A stretch of 56,621 nt of DNA, taken from contig CAJAQO010000120.1 in the NCBI GenBank assembly GCA_903944085.1, positions 1 to 56,621 on the forward strand, given 5' to 3'. Shown piece after piece: positions 8,586 through 24,271 of this stretch. The notes beneath the pieces were generated by a model. That model was given only the letters and a program-made list of their open reading frames with translations. It searched no databases and was not told the DNA's origin. Positions within the stretch are counted from its first letter, which is position 1, and every line of letters starts with the position of its first letter. A program made the translations under genes and the position numbers. This DNA comes from an uncultured Verrucomicrobia subdivision 3 bacterium (GTDB lineage: Bacteria; Verrucomicrobiota; Verrucomicrobiia; Limisphaerales; UBA11358).

Positions 8586-11459
8586 ATGAAAATTACTCCA
8601 GTTATTTGCACTCTAATGGCCAGCGCGTGTGCCGCGTTATTTGGCGCGCAACTTTCAGCCGCCGAATCGCCGCGCGAACACCTTTCGCTCGACGCGAATT
8701 GGAAATTTCATCTGGGCGACGACTGGCCGGACGCGCTGCACTTGGAAAATTCCGGCACCGGTTCCGGGCCGGCGTCGGAAAAGTTTTCCGATTCTTTTTG
8801 GCGCACCGTCAATCTGCCGCACGATTGGGCGGTGGAACTGCCGTTTGACTGGGCCGCGGACGGCAGCCACGGTTTTCACACGCTCGGCGTGAAGTATCCA
8901 ACCAACAGCCTCGCCTGGTATCGCCGCACGTTTGAATTGCCGAAGGAAGACGAAGGCAAGCGCATCTGGCTGACGTTCGACGGCGTGTTCCGCGACGCGA
9001 CGTTGTGGGTCAACGGCTGGTATGTGCAACATCACGAAGGCGGTTATTATCCGTTCCGTGAGGACATCACGGACGTGGTGCATTACGGCGGCAAGAATAC
9101 CATCGCTGTGCTAGTGGATGCGACGAAAGTCGAGGGCTGGTTCTACGAAGGCGCGGGCATATATCGTCACGTCTGGCTCGATAAGACGGCGCCGGTGGCC
9201 ATCGCGCCGGACGGAATTTTTGTGCAGAGTGAATTTGAGAACAACGTTCTCCAAGGCAATCCCGAAATCAAAGTCGAAGTCAGCCTGCTCAATGCGCAGA
9301 CCAACGGCGCAGCCGCGACCGTGAACTGTGAAATCATTTCACCCGATGGCAAATCGCTGGAAAAATTTTCGGCGTCGGAAAAATTGAAACGCAAATCACA
9401 AGGCGATGTGAAATTGGAAACGAAACTTTCCTCGCCGGAACTTTGGTCGCCGGAATCGCCAAACCTTTACAAACTCATCACCACGGTTTCATCCGATGGT
9501 AAGGTGGTTGACCAAAAAGAAACCCTGTTCGGCATCCGCACCGTGGGCTTTGACGCGACGAACGGCTTTTTGCTGAATGGCAAGCATTACGAACTTTACG
9601 GCACTTGCAATCACCAGGACCACGCCGGCGTTGGCGCGGCCATCCCGGATGCGTTGCTGGAATTCCGTGTCAAAAAACTGAAGGAGTTCGGTTGTAACGC
9701 GTATCGCATGTCACACAATCCGCCCACGCCGGAACTGCTCGACGCCTGCGACCGGCTCGGCATGTTGGTCATGGATGAGAGCCGCTTGATGGGCAGCGAT
9801 TCGGCGAACCTGAAAAAGTGGGACGACGAAATCCGGCGCGACCGCAATCATCCGAGTATCGCGCTTTGGTGCATCGCCAACGAACAGTTCATGGTGCAGG
9901 ACACGCCGCAAGCCGCGAGCGTCGCCCGCACGATGCAGGATTACGTCAAGCAACTCGACCCGCTGCGTCCGGTCAGCTACGCCTCACCGGAAGACGACGT
10001 GTTTCGCGGCATCAACTCTGTCATCGAAGTGCGCGGCTGGAACTATCATTATGGCCCGCAAATGGATCGTTACCACGCGGCACATCCGAGCCAACCGAAT
10101 TTCGGCAGCGAACAGGCCAGCGTCGTCGGCACGCGCGGCGTTTACGAGAATGACAAGGAACATGGCTACGTCGCCGCTTACGATGTCGTCTGGCCGGGTT
10201 GGACCACGACCGCTGAAAGCTGGTGGAGTTTCTTCGCGCCGCGTCCGTGGCTCTCCGGCGCGTTCGTCTGGACCGGTTTTGATTATCGCGGCGAGCCGAC
10301 GCCATATTGGTGGCCGTGCGTAAACTCGCATTTCGGCATCCTCGATACGTGCGGTTTCCCGAAGGACGCTTTTTATTACTACCAATCGTGGTGGACGACA
10401 AACACCGTGCTGCACCTCGCGCCGCACTGGAACTGGCCCGACCGTGAAGGTCAGGATATTCTTGTGCAAACTTTCAGCAACTGCAAACAGGTGGAACTGT
10501 TTTTGAACGACGCGTCGCTCGGCAAACAAACGATGAAGCCAAATTCAAAATTGAGCTGGCAGGTGAAATACGCGCCGGGGACTTTGAGTGCAAAAGGCTT
10601 TGACGCCGCCGGCAAAGTCATTGCCGAAACGAAAGTGGAAACCACCGGCACCGCCGCGCAAATCCAACTCACGCCGGATCGCAAAATCATCAATGCCGAC
10701 GGCCAAGACGTGTCGGTGTTCACCGTTTCCGCCATGGACGCGCAAGGCCGCGTTGTGCCGGTGGCGCAGAGCAAAATTAATTTTTCCGTCGAAGGCGCTG
10801 GCAACATCATCGGCGTGGGCAACGGCGATCCGAGTTGTCACGAGCCGGACGTATATGTTTCCACCGCGCCCTCGCATAACATTCCCGTGGACAAGTGGCG
10901 CTGGGAAATTGGTAAAATTCCGAAGAGCCGCGACACCGTGCCGGAATACACGCATGATTTTGACGACTTCGGCTGGAAACCTGTCAGCGGAGGTGGGCCA
11001 ACAATCGAAACGCCGGACACGGCGGCGATTTATCGCGCGCATGTCACGCTGACGGATGATGACTTGCAGGGCGAAGGCGCAATGATTTGCTTCAGCGGTT
11101 GCGACGACGAAGGCTGGTATTTTGTGAACGGCCAGTTCGTCGGCGAATCGCACGACTGGCAGGCGCAGCCGATTTTCGACGTTAAAAAATATCTCCACGC
11201 CGGCGACAATGTCATCGCCGTGGGCGTTTACAACAGCGTCGCGCAAGGCGGTTTGAATCCCAACGTGAACGTGCAAATCATTGGGCACACCAGCGTCCCG
11301 CCGTGGTCGCGCAGCCTGTTCAACGGCCTGGCCCAGGTCATCGTGCAATCCACGCGCGACGCCGGCGGAATTAAATTGACCGCAACCGCCGACGGCCTCA
11401 CGCCGGCGACGACTGTAGTTCAGACACAACCATGCACACTACGTCCGTCTGCGCGATAA
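8586..11459 (+). CDS. Secreted GH2 glycosidase, beta-galactosidase-like, with extra domains
   Basis: This ~957-residue GH2 enzyme removes beta-linked sugars from oligosaccharides; beta-galactosidase is the likeliest activity. I chose the ATG at 8586 because it opens a signal peptide (MKITPVICTLMASACAALFG). The order is a GH2 sugar-binding domain (LSLDANWKFHLGDDWP, then LPHDWAVELPFDW), an Ig-like sandwich, and a TIM barrel with RMSHNPPTPELLDACDRLG. The acid/base Glu is near residue 433 in ANEQF and the nucleophile Glu near residue 509 in GSEQAS. After a DUF4982-like segment comes an additional sandwich (about residues 755-890, with CFSGCDDEGWYFVNGQFVG) resembling a second GH2 sugar-binding domain. 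Its stop lies 11 bp before the GH5 gene, so the two are likely co-transcribed. Confidence 0.88.
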   Translation: MKITPVICTLMASACAALFGAQLSAAESPREHLSLDANWKFHLGDDWPDALHLENSGTGSGPASEKFSDSFWRTVNLPHDWAVELPFDWAADGSHGFHTLGVKYPTNSLAWYRRTFELPKEDEGKRIWLTFDGVFRDATLWVNGWYVQHHEGGYYPFREDITDVVHYGGKNTIAVLVDATKVEGWFYEGAGIYRHVWLDKTAPVAIAPDGIFVQSEFENNVLQGNPEIKVEVSLLNAQTNGAAATVNCEIISPDGKSLEKFSASEKLKRKSQGDVKLETKLSSPELWSPESPNLYKLITTVSSDGKVVDQKETLFGIRTVGFDATNGFLLNGKHYELYGTCNHQDHAGVGAAIPDALLEFRVKKLKEFGCNAYRMSHNPPTPELLDACDRLGMLVMDESRLMGSDSANLKKWDDEIRRDRNHPSIALWCIANEQFMVQDTPQAASVARTMQDYVKQLDPLRPVSYASPEDDVFRGINSVIEVRGWNYHYGPQMDRYHAAHPSQPNFGSEQASVVGTRGVYENDKEHGYVAAYDVVWPGWTTTAESWWSFFAPRPWLSGAFVWTGFDYRGEPTPYWWPCVNSHFGILDTCGFPKDAFYYYQSWWTTNTVLHLAPHWNWPDREGQDILVQTFSNCKQVELFLNDASLGKQTMKPNSKLSWQVKYAPGTLSAKGFDAAGKVIAETKVETTGTAAQIQLTPDRKIINADGQDVSVFTVSAMDAQGRVVPVAQSKINFSVEGAGNIIGVGNGDPSCHEPDVYVSTAPSHNIPVDKWRWEIGKIPKSRDTVPEYTHDFDDFGWKPVSGGGPTIETPDTAAIYRAHVTLTDDDLQGEGAMICFSGCDDEGWYFVNGQFVGESHDWQAQPIFDVKKYLHAGDNVIAVGVYNSVAQGGLNPNVNVQIIGHTSVPPWSRSLFNGLAQVIVQSTRDAGGIKLTATADGLTPATTVVQTQPCTLRPSAR

Positions 11460-11470
11460 TTTATTGAAGA

Positions 11471-14400
11471 ATGAATCTTATGCTGCGCAACGTAGTTTTG
11501 CCATTTGTCGCCATCCGCTTGGCGGGGAGTTTACACGCACAAACACTTACGGACATCGGAACGACCGCGCCGACTCCGGGCGTTCTTGACATCTCCCAGT
11601 TGAGCACCTCGGACAATACGTCGAATCCGGATAGTTTGAATTATTTCACCGACAATCAAACCGGCCACGGGACCGGCGAGCCAGGCCAGACCTTTACAAC
11701 CGGCGCCAATTCGGGCGGCTACTTGCTGAATTCGGTGGCACTGCGGACCGGAGGCAACGGCAACAACAGCGGCATCGGCACGGCTCAACCCTATTACCTG
11801 CACATCTACTCGGTGTCCGGATCCACCGCCACGCTGCTGCAGACCTATACTTCCGGCAACATCACGTTCAGCGACGGCGACTGGCTGGAATGGAGCGGAT
11901 TTTCCGTGGCGCTGTCCGCCAGCACCACTTATGCCTATTCCTTCGGCAAGGCCAGTTCGACCATCGGCTGGGAACCAATGGCGGTCGCCAACAACAACGT
12001 CTATGCCGGCGGTCAGATTGGACTTATCCCCACCAGCGGCGGCACGATCACCTTCGGCAGCAGTCACAATTTTGACGCGGTTTTTGATTTGGGGTTGGTG
12101 TCGCCCACCGCGCCGGGTATTGGCGCCGTCACGCTATCGCCAGCGGCCAATGTGCGTGCGGGAACCCAAATGACGTTTGCGGCATCGGCAGCCGGTGCGT
12201 CACCGCTTTACTATCAATGGCGATTCAACAGCGGCAGCGGTTTTGTCAATTTGTCCGGAGCCAACACGAACACACTTTCGTTCGTCGCTGCCGTGACCAA
12301 CACCGGTTCGTATCAACTGGTGCTGACCAACAGCTACGGCGCCGTGACCAGTGCGCCGGTTGCCCTTGCGGTGGCTCCCGGGTTCACAAACATCCCGGCC
12401 TCCACGCCATGGCCGAATCCGACCTATGGGATGAATGTCGGAAATGAACTAGAGTTGAACTGGGGCCCGCCCAACGCCTCGCTCTTCTACTCGGCCGCCT
12501 TCGCCGGTTTTAATGCCGTTCGCATTCCGTGCGCGTGGGACATGGCCGGCGCCACCACCAACATCAGCGGCGGCGTCACCAACTATGTGATCAGTCCCTT
12601 TTACATGGCGCAGGTCAAACAGACGGTGGACGCGGCCATCGCTGCGGGCATGTATGTCATGATCAACGATCACTGGGACGACGGCTGGCTGGAAAACAAC
12701 ATCGGGACGTCTGTGGATCCAACCATCAACGCAAAGATGAAATCTTATTGGACGCAGATCGCCACCACCTTTGCGGGCTACGACAACCATCTGCTCTTTG
12801 CCGCGGCGAACGAACCCAACGTGAACAATACTGCGGAAGAGGTCACGTTGATGTATTATTACCAGACCTTCGTCAACGCGGTCCGCGGTGTTGGCGGCAA
12901 CAACACCAATCGCTGGCTGGTGTTGCAAAGCGTATCGGATCCGACGTGGATGAATGCCCTGCCGACGGATACCGTTTCCAATCGGATCATGGTCGAATAT
13001 CATAATTACACTCCTTCTCTGTTCACGATCATTCATACCGATCAATCGTGGGGCAATGCGATCTACTTTTGGGGGGCGGCCTATCATTATTCTGGAGACC
13101 CAACCCGCAATGCCACCTGGGGTGAAGAATATTCCCAAGACTCGTTCTATCAACAGTTGGCCGACCTGTATGTCAGCAAGGGCATTCCGGTGATGATCGG
13201 CGAATTTCAGGCGGCACCGGCATCTCTTACAAATGCCACGGAGGCAACTTGGAATCGCGATTCCACGCTTTATTGGAACAAATACGTCGCCGAATCGGCG
13301 CGTGGGCATGGACTAAGTCCCTTTTATTGGAGCACTGGTGGCAGTCCATTCGACTATTCCACGGGCGCAGTCAATGACTCGCAAGTGGTTGCTGCGTTGA
13401 CGGGCGGAGCCGTGCCACCGCCGCCGAACGGCACGCCTTACGCTGCGTCCGGCCTCACCGCGACGGGTGGCGTTGGTCAGGTGACTTTGTCTTGGACCGC
13501 CGGCAACGGCGCGACCAGCTACAATCTTTATCGCTCAACGGCAAGCGGCCTTGAGAGTTCCAATGCAGCACCTGTCATCACCGGCATCACCGGCACATCT
13601 TATACCAATACCGGTCTCAACAGCGGCACCGCCTATTACTATCAGGTGGTTGCCACCAACAGCTCCGGTGCGTCAGGTTTTTCGGCCGAAGCCCACGCCA
13701 CGACTTCCGGCACCGCCGACTTGGCGCAATTCAACTTTGAATCCAGTTCGCAAGGTTGGACAGGAGGAGGAGGCATCGTTTCTGGCGTGGCGACTTCAAC
13801 CGCACAGCACTTTGTCGGCAATCAGTCGCTGGCCGTGAACTTCAGAAGCTCGGCAGGAGGCACCTCGTCAGCGTCCGTCGGCAACGTGAGCATAGCCGCT
13901 GGCACGACGATCACCTTCCATGTCTGGATTCCGAGCAGCGCCAATCTTAGCGCGATCCAGCCATTTGTGCAGGACTACAACTGGGCGTGGATCGGTAACT
14001 ATACCGTATATGGGAATCTTACTGCCAACGCTTGGAACACGATTGCCGTGACCGTGCCGACGAACGCCGTCACACCATTGCAGATTCTTGGCGTGCAATT
14101 TATGACCAGCGCCGGCTGGACGAACACTTGTTACATTGATTCCGTGTCTTGGGCCGCCTCCGGGCCGGACTTCAACCTGTCGGCAAATCCGGCCAGCCTA
14201 ACGGTGAAAGGCGGGACGAACGGCACGAGCGCGATCACGGTGACGGCGATGAACGGCTTGAATGGCTGTTATACGTTCAGCGCAAGCAACCTTACCAGCG
14301 GAGTCGCCGCCACATTTGTCGCAAATCCGAATACCGGCGGCGCGAGCGCGCTGACCCTCACTGCCTCCAATACCGTAACCTCCGGCACCTCGAACGTGAC

Positions 14401-14986
14401 CATCATCGCGACCTGCGGATTGATCAGCCACACGACGACAATCGCCCTTACGCTGAATGCCGTCACGCAGCCCAATACGCCGCCGGTGCTGGCGCCCATC
14501 AACAATCAAACGGTGAATGTCGGCCAGACCGTCGCCTTCACCGCCAGTGCCACGGATACCGCTCCGCCACCACAAACGCTCACTTTCGCGCTGTTGGCAG
14601 GCGCAACCAACGCCACGCTCGACACGAACAGCGGCGCGTTTTCTTTCCGCCCGCTCGTTACGCAGGCGAATTCGACCAACAATTTCGCGCTGAAAGTTTC
14701 CGACAATGGCACGCCCAGCTTGAGCGCAACGCAAAGTTTTTCCGTATTCGTCAATCCGCTTTCAGTGGCGGGCATCAGCAACATTTCATTTGCCGACGGA
14801 AAATTCGGTTTCAATGTCAGCGGCCAGCGCGGTCCGGATTACGCGATTGAGATTTCGACCAACCTCACGCAATGGAGCAACGTCTTCATCACCAATTCGC
14901 CCCCGCTGCCGTTCAACTGGGTGGACACAAATTCCATCGCGCCACAGCGTTTCTATCGCGTCAAGCTCGGCCCGCCGTTGCCGTGA
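11471..14986 (+). CDS. Secreted GH5 endoglycanase with accessory domains
   Basis: This 1171-residue protein has a signal peptide (MNLMLRNVVLPFVAIRLAGS) and an N-terminal beta-domain followed by an Ig-like module (to about residue 300). The GH5 TIM barrel (about 310-640) carries acid/base Glu448 in AANEPN and nucleophile Glu578 in MIGEFQ, plus the barrel motif FNAVRIPCAWD. After the barrel come a fibronectin-III domain (about 655-740), a carbohydrate-binding-like sandwich (about 755-890) and Ig/cadherin-like modules. The C-terminal module ends APQRFYRVKL, shared in style with other secreted proteins here. GH5 enzymes cleave internal beta-1,4-glucan, mannan or xyloglucan bonds; the subfamily cannot be decided by eye. 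Confidence 0.88.
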   Translation: MNLMLRNVVLPFVAIRLAGSLHAQTLTDIGTTAPTPGVLDISQLSTSDNTSNPDSLNYFTDNQTGHGTGEPGQTFTTGANSGGYLLNSVALRTGGNGNNSGIGTAQPYYLHIYSVSGSTATLLQTYTSGNITFSDGDWLEWSGFSVALSASTTYAYSFGKASSTIGWEPMAVANNNVYAGGQIGLIPTSGGTITFGSSHNFDAVFDLGLVSPTAPGIGAVTLSPAANVRAGTQMTFAASAAGASPLYYQWRFNSGSGFVNLSGANTNTLSFVAAVTNTGSYQLVLTNSYGAVTSAPVALAVAPGFTNIPASTPWPNPTYGMNVGNELELNWGPPNASLFYSAAFAGFNAVRIPCAWDMAGATTNISGGVTNYVISPFYMAQVKQTVDAAIAAGMYVMINDHWDDGWLENNIGTSVDPTINAKMKSYWTQIATTFAGYDNHLLFAAANEPNVNNTAEEVTLMYYYQTFVNAVRGVGGNNTNRWLVLQSVSDPTWMNALPTDTVSNRIMVEYHNYTPSLFTIIHTDQSWGNAIYFWGAAYHYSGDPTRNATWGEEYSQDSFYQQLADLYVSKGIPVMIGEFQAAPASLTNATEATWNRDSTLYWNKYVAESARGHGLSPFYWSTGGSPFDYSTGAVNDSQVVAALTGGAVPPPPNGTPYAASGLTATGGVGQVTLSWTAGNGATSYNLYRSTASGLESSNAAPVITGITGTSYTNTGLNSGTAYYYQVVATNSSGASGFSAEAHATTSGTADLAQFNFESSSQGWTGGGGIVSGVATSTAQHFVGNQSLAVNFRSSAGGTSSASVGNVSIAAGTTITFHVWIPSSANLSAIQPFVQDYNWAWIGNYTVYGNLTANAWNTIAVTVPTNAVTPLQILGVQFMTSAGWTNTCYIDSVSWAASGPDFNLSANPASLTVKGGTNGTSAITVTAMNGLNGCYTFSASNLTSGVAATFVANPNTGGASALTLTASNTVTSGTSNVTIIATCGLISHTTTIALTLNAVTQPNTPPVLAPINNQTVNVGQTVAFTASATDTAPPPQTLTFALLAGATNATLDTNSGAFSFRPLVTQANSTNNFALKVSDNGTPSLSATQSFSVFVNPLSVAGISNISFADGKFGFNVSGQRGPDYAIEISTNLTQWSNVFITNSPPLPFNWVDTNSIAPQRFYRVKLGPPLP

Positions 14987-15075
14987 GCAATCGAAGCATG
15001 AACATGGCTTCCCGAATTATTTTCACTTTGTTTTACGGTGTTGCAAAGCCAGGAAGAACGCTGAAACTGAATCGG

Positions 15076-20806
<5,731 letters not shown>

Positions 20807-20844
20807 CGGTGGATTTTTGCGCGAATCCCACACATGACAATCAT

Positions 20845-21609
20845 ATGAAATTATTCAATTTTTGTATTTTTCAACCAATTATCACTGTCGCTGCGATGGT
20901 TTTGGCGGGCTGTGCATCCAGTCCCGAAATACACAAGGGGCTGGTCGCCACAACTCCTGTGGCCCAAAACCGGGATCACGCCATTTATGACTGGCAAACC
21001 CGCCACGCCGCAGTAATCGAGTATAATCATACGAACAAACCTGAGATTGTTTTCATTGGGGATTCCATCATCCATTATTGGGGCGGCGAGCCGGTGGCAC
21101 CGAAAGCGTGGGCGGCCGACGTTTGGAATCGCACCTTCGCTGGCAGGTCCGTGGAGAATCTGGGTTTCGGGTGGGATCGCACCGAAAATGTTCTCTGGCG
21201 GATTGATCATGGTGAACTAAATGGGATATCGCCCAAACTCATCATCATCAAAATCGGCACGAACAATACGGGCATCAATGGTGCGGATGACATTGCCGAT
21301 GGCATCGAAGCCGTTTGTGTGCGCGCGCATGAAGCGCAACCTCACGCAAAAATACTGCTGTTGGGCATCCTACCGCGCCGCGATGAAGTTCCGCCTCGTC
21401 CCGTCATCACCGACCGGGTCAATCAACTTCTCCAAACCAAGCTAGGCAAAATCTCCTGGATTTACTACCGGGACTTTGGCCCGGCATTTCGCAACCCAGA
21501 TGGCAGTGTGAACGCCGCCCTGTTCGGCGACGGCGTGCATCCGAATCACGCCGGCTATGAGATTCTCGGCAATCTGATTCATGAGCAAATTGTTCAAATA
21601 TTGGATTGA
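20845..21609 (+). CDS. SGNH/GDSL hydrolase lipoprotein
   Basis: This 254-residue protein starts at the ATG opening a lipoprotein signal (ITVAAMVLAGCA; lipobox LAGC), so it is likely membrane-anchored outside the cytoplasm. The SGNH blocks are visible: block I IVFIGDSIIHYW (Ser nucleophile), block III IKIGTNNTG (Asn), and block V GDGVHPNHAGYEIL (Asp/His). The family hydrolyses O-acetyl or other esters, and PAF-acetylhydrolase-like members of this shape are common in polysaccharide loci. It follows the fucosidase gene by 38 bp on the same strand, suggesting glycan deacetylation; the substrate is inferred. Confidence 0.88.
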   Translation: MKLFNFCIFQPIITVAAMVLAGCASSPEIHKGLVATTPVAQNRDHAIYDWQTRHAAVIEYNHTNKPEIVFIGDSIIHYWGGEPVAPKAWAADVWNRTFAGRSVENLGFGWDRTENVLWRIDHGELNGISPKLIIIKIGTNNTGINGADDIADGIEAVCVRAHEAQPHAKILLLGILPRRDEVPPRPVITDRVNQLLQTKLGKISWIYYRDFGPAFRNPDGSVNAALFGDGVHPNHAGYEILGNLIHEQIVQILD

Positions 21610-21618
21610 TTTTATTAA

Positions 21619-21969
21619 ATGAAAACAAAACTCACAGGTTTGGCGTTTGTCTGGACCTCAACTCAGGCAATATTGCTCTTGCTGTCTGCGGTTACTGCAT
21701 GGCTTTCGCCTCCCGCCGCATTTGCGGCTGACGATCCACATCCGGTGAGGACAGAAAAGCAAACAAACAATGAAATCCACCGGGCACGGTTCGGTCGCAA
21801 TGTGATCGGCAGGACGGACGCCGCGACCACTCGCGGCAGCGTTTCGACCGCATCAAACGCGGGCCGCCGCTGCCGTGCGTTTCAATGGCGGAAAGAAATT
21901 TGCGCCGCGCCGCCTGCGCTGTTACGTTCTGGCAAAACCAGAAAGTTCTTACACACACCGATATGGTGA
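21619..21969 (+). CDS. Short ORF with signal peptide, possibly a truncated gene
   Basis: A 116-residue frame starts 9 bp after the SGNH gene. Its first ~36 residues are a good signal peptide (AILLLLSAVTAWLSPPAAFA). After that the sequence becomes Arg-rich and featureless (RTEKQTNNEIHRARFG onward), unlike a folded exported domain. It overlaps the response-regulator start by 7 bp. The best reading is the 5' remnant of a secreted-protein gene whose body was deleted, though a small exported protein cannot be excluded. Confidence 0.35.
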   Translation: MKTKLTGLAFVWTSTQAILLLLSAVTAWLSPPAAFAADDPHPVRTEKQTNNEIHRARFGRNVIGRTDAATTRGSVSTASNAGRRCRAFQWRKEICAAPPALLRSGKTRKFLHTPIW

Positions 21970-22664
21970 AAACTCACGACAATCTTTCCAAGCTCGTTCA
22001 GGCTAAAGTAAAGCCCGTGAACCTCACTGTTTCCATTGTGGATGACGACGCGCCGGCGCGCGGCATTTTGACCGAATGGATTCGCGACGCGGACGGTTTC
22101 AAATGTGTCGGGGTGCATGAGAACGGCGAGGCCGCGCTCGCCGCGTTGCCGCAGGAAAAACCCTCCGTTGTTCTGATGGACATCAACATGCCCGGCATGA
22201 GCGGCATCGAATGTGTCCGCCGGCTGAAGCCGCAGATGATGGAAACGCAGTTCGTGATGCTCACGGTCTATGAAGACGCCGATCACATCTTCAAGGCGCT
22301 GTCATCGGGTGCAAGCGGCTACCTGCTTAAACGCACACCGCGCGCCGAATTGCTGACCGCGATCAAGGACGTTCACGCTGGCGGCTCGCCCATGAGCAGC
22401 AACATAGCGCGCAAAATCGTCCAGTCATTTCAGCGGTTCAGTCTATCCCCGGCGGAACCGCACAATCTTTCGCCGCGCGAGGGCGAGGTTTTGGAATTGC
22501 TCGCGCGCGGCTATCTTTACAAGGAAATCTCCGATTCGCTGCGCATCAGCGTGCCGACGGTCAACTCGCACATCCGTCGCATCTACGAGAAATTGCACGT
22601 CCGCTCGCGTTCGCAGGCCGTCGCCAAATTCACGCACATTCCCAATGCCACCTTCGCTGATTAA
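21963..22664 (+). CDS. NarL/FixJ-type response regulator
   Basis: This 233-residue two-domain regulator has an N-terminal receiver domain (acidic pocket IVDDDAP, phospho-acceptor Asp73 in LMDINMPGMSG, Thr in MLTVYED, Lys in GYLLKRTP). The C-terminal LuxR-type helix-turn-helix is LSPREGEVLELLARGYLYKE followed by PTVNSHIRRIYEKL. The ATG at 21963 gives a 23-residue leader before the receiver. No histidine kinase is adjacent, so it is an orphan in this window. It ends the plus-strand glycan block and may regulate it; that is inference from position. Confidence 0.9.
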   Translation: MVKTHDNLSKLVQAKVKPVNLTVSIVDDDAPARGILTEWIRDADGFKCVGVHENGEAALAALPQEKPSVVLMDINMPGMSGIECVRRLKPQMMETQFVMLTVYEDADHIFKALSSGASGYLLKRTPRAELLTAIKDVHAGGSPMSSNIARKIVQSFQRFSLSPAEPHNLSPREGEVLELLARGYLYKEISDSLRISVPTVNSHIRRIYEKLHVRSRSQAVAKFTHIPNATFAD

Positions 22665-23326
22665 AGAACGCGGCTGGTTGCTTTGCGGCGGGACTTGCTG
22701 GGCAAAATTTTCAACCTTGAAAATACTGTGGTTCTTGCCGTTTTGTTTTGTGACTGCATTGGTTTGGCTAACGCCGGAGGGTGTAAGCCTGCATCTTGAA
22801 CGCAAACCCGAGGGTTTGCAACCTTCGCCCCGGCCCTAAGATTGCATTCCATTCAAAATGGTAGAACGAAAAACACCCGCCGCCGTCATCGGAATTATGC
22901 AAGTTTTTCATACTAATGCGCGCCACGTCGCCGCCTGATTTTGACTTCTGCCGGCACCATGCCGGCAAAATCATCACCCCTACGGCTCGGCTGTAGTTAA
23001 CCACCCGCGCCAGTTTCCTGTGATGTGCACGCACGCGCCTTTTTCCATTTAAAATCCCGCGGAAAACCACTTGAAATCAATTCAAAACGGTGATCGGTCC
23101 GAGTCCGGAGAAAGACCCGAAGGCGCGTTTCAGGGTAGGCTTGAAGCTAATCGAAGGTGCCGCGACTGATGATTGTTTTGGCGCGCGGCTGAGAAGTGAA
23201 GTCGAATGTCGCTGTCCGCCATTGCCAGACGAGCCATTGGCGGCAGGTATGCTGGGTCTCCCGCTACAGCCAGCCAGATGTTGTGCCCGGCTCTCAATGA
23301 GACAATTTTCGCTGAGTGTAAGCCGC
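22665..23326. other. Intergenic region with decayed or repeat-like sequence
   Basis: These 662 bp carry no convincing gene. Short inverted repeats are present, for example TGCCGGCACCATGCCGGCA near 22950. A minus-strand open frame (about 23090-23330) lies behind the helix-turn-helix gene but shows no start or recognisable domain. It may be remnant coding DNA. Confidence 0.4.
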
Positions 23327-23782
23327 CTATTCCGCGCGGCCTTGGGACGAGGAACTTCGGCAATGGTTGGCTAAGACTTCAACCATGTCACGGATGTGGC
23401 GGTTCGCTGAGATTCGGCCCGCAAGAATTTCAAGGTTCTCCTGCGCCCGCGGGACTAGGACGGGAGCATCACGATGCTCTGCTGGCGTGGTTATGGGGGC
23501 GATCAAGAGTTCAGTGCGAATGTATTTTGCGCCGGGGCCGTGGCATTCGTCCTGCATATGTGCCAAGAGCAGGCGCGCGTGGATTTTGGAGAATTCCGTC
23601 GCTGCCTTGCGAGCCAATCCTCTGGCGATGGCTTCAAGATGCCCTGCGCCGACCCAGATCTGGGTGGCCGAGCGAAACCGTGAGATCTGGGCTTCGGTGA
23701 TTCCGCGTGCCCGCGAAAGGTCGGCGGCGGTTTGGTTGGTCTCCTGTAGGAGTTGATCAATGGCGATGGCGAGGTGACTCAT
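23327..23782 (-). CDS. Small XRE-like helix-turn-helix protein
   Basis: This 151-residue protein has an N-terminal helix-turn-helix of Cro/CI style: LAIAIDQLLQETNQTAADLSR then GITEAQISRFRSATQIW, in which the recognition helix reads 'EAQISRFRS'. The middle part (LARKAATEFSKIHARLLLAHM, then DECHGPGAKYI) is followed by a more variable tail that may be linked to partner binding. It probably binds DNA as a regulator. It stands alone in a relic-rich region; the stretch just upstream holds a short conserved-looking frame (23809-23946). Confidence 0.7.
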   Translation of the reverse strand: MSHLAIAIDQLLQETNQTAADLSRARGITEAQISRFRSATQIWVGAGHLEAIARGLARKAATEFSKIHARLLLAHMQDECHGPGAKYIRTELLIAPITTPAEHRDAPVLVPRAQENLEILAGRISANRHIRDMVEVLANHCRSSSSQGRAE

Positions 23783-23808
23783 AATGGACTATTTCGGTTC
23801 GGTTTCGG

Positions 23809-23946
23809 TTAAGGATGGTGGGTGCATTTTGATTTAAGCGGCTTGGCGATATCGCGAATGGTTTTTTGCAGGTGAGCGTCATACCAAATGTGTTTCTTGA
23901 TGGCTTCGAGATCAAGTTCACTTCTGCGGTTCTCCGGTGGCAACAA
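23809..23946 (-). CDS. Tiny ORF upstream of the helix-turn-helix gene
   Basis: A 45-codon minus-strand frame can start at TTG (complement of 23944-23946) and ends 26 bp before the helix-turn-helix gene. It reads with a natural composition, including SELDLEAIKKHIWYDAHLQ and TIRDIAKPLKS, amphipathic and Lys-rich. The open frame extends further upstream without an ATG, so it may be the 3' end of a decayed gene. I do not recognise a family. Confidence 0.3.
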   Translation of the reverse strand: MLPPENRRSELDLEAIKKHIWYDAHLQKTIRDIAKPLKSKCTHHP

Positions 23947-24037
23947 GCGGCGCAGCGGTGGCGACCTGCCGCTATCGCAAAGTGATTTGCTTAATCAGAT
24001 GAAAACCCGTCCCTACTGGCATCCGTCAAAACACTAA

Positions 24038-24271
24038 TCCGGCCACCGGCAAAAATTCAACGGGAAAGGCCTTCCATATTGGGGCGTCAATGTCGATCTG
24101 CCTCCGCTCGGACTCATTACCATCAGCGATGAGGACTTCGACGAAAGTTTGATTGAAGACGCGAATCAAGCCAAGCTGTATACGGCGGATAATTGGTTGG
24201 ACCGGCGCCAAGGGGAATTGTTTGGCCTGATCATGTCGCTGCTGGCCAAAAGCGATGAGGCTTACAATTGA
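24038..24271 (+). pseudogene. Start-less relic of a hypothetical protein gene
   Basis: The plus-strand frame between the TAA at 24035 and the TGA at 24269 translates to a protein-like acidic sequence (GKGLPYWGVNVDLPPLG, then ITISDEDFDESLIEDANQ and NWLDRRQGELFGLIMSLLAK). There is no start codon. The composition looks like a real C-terminus, whereas the overlapping frames do not. I treat it as the tail of a gene whose 5' part is lost. Function unknown. Confidence 0.4.

Noticed and set aside
12449-13309. A 286-codon minus-strand open frame
   Set aside because: It is antisense to the GH5 barrel, whose catalytic residues are clear.
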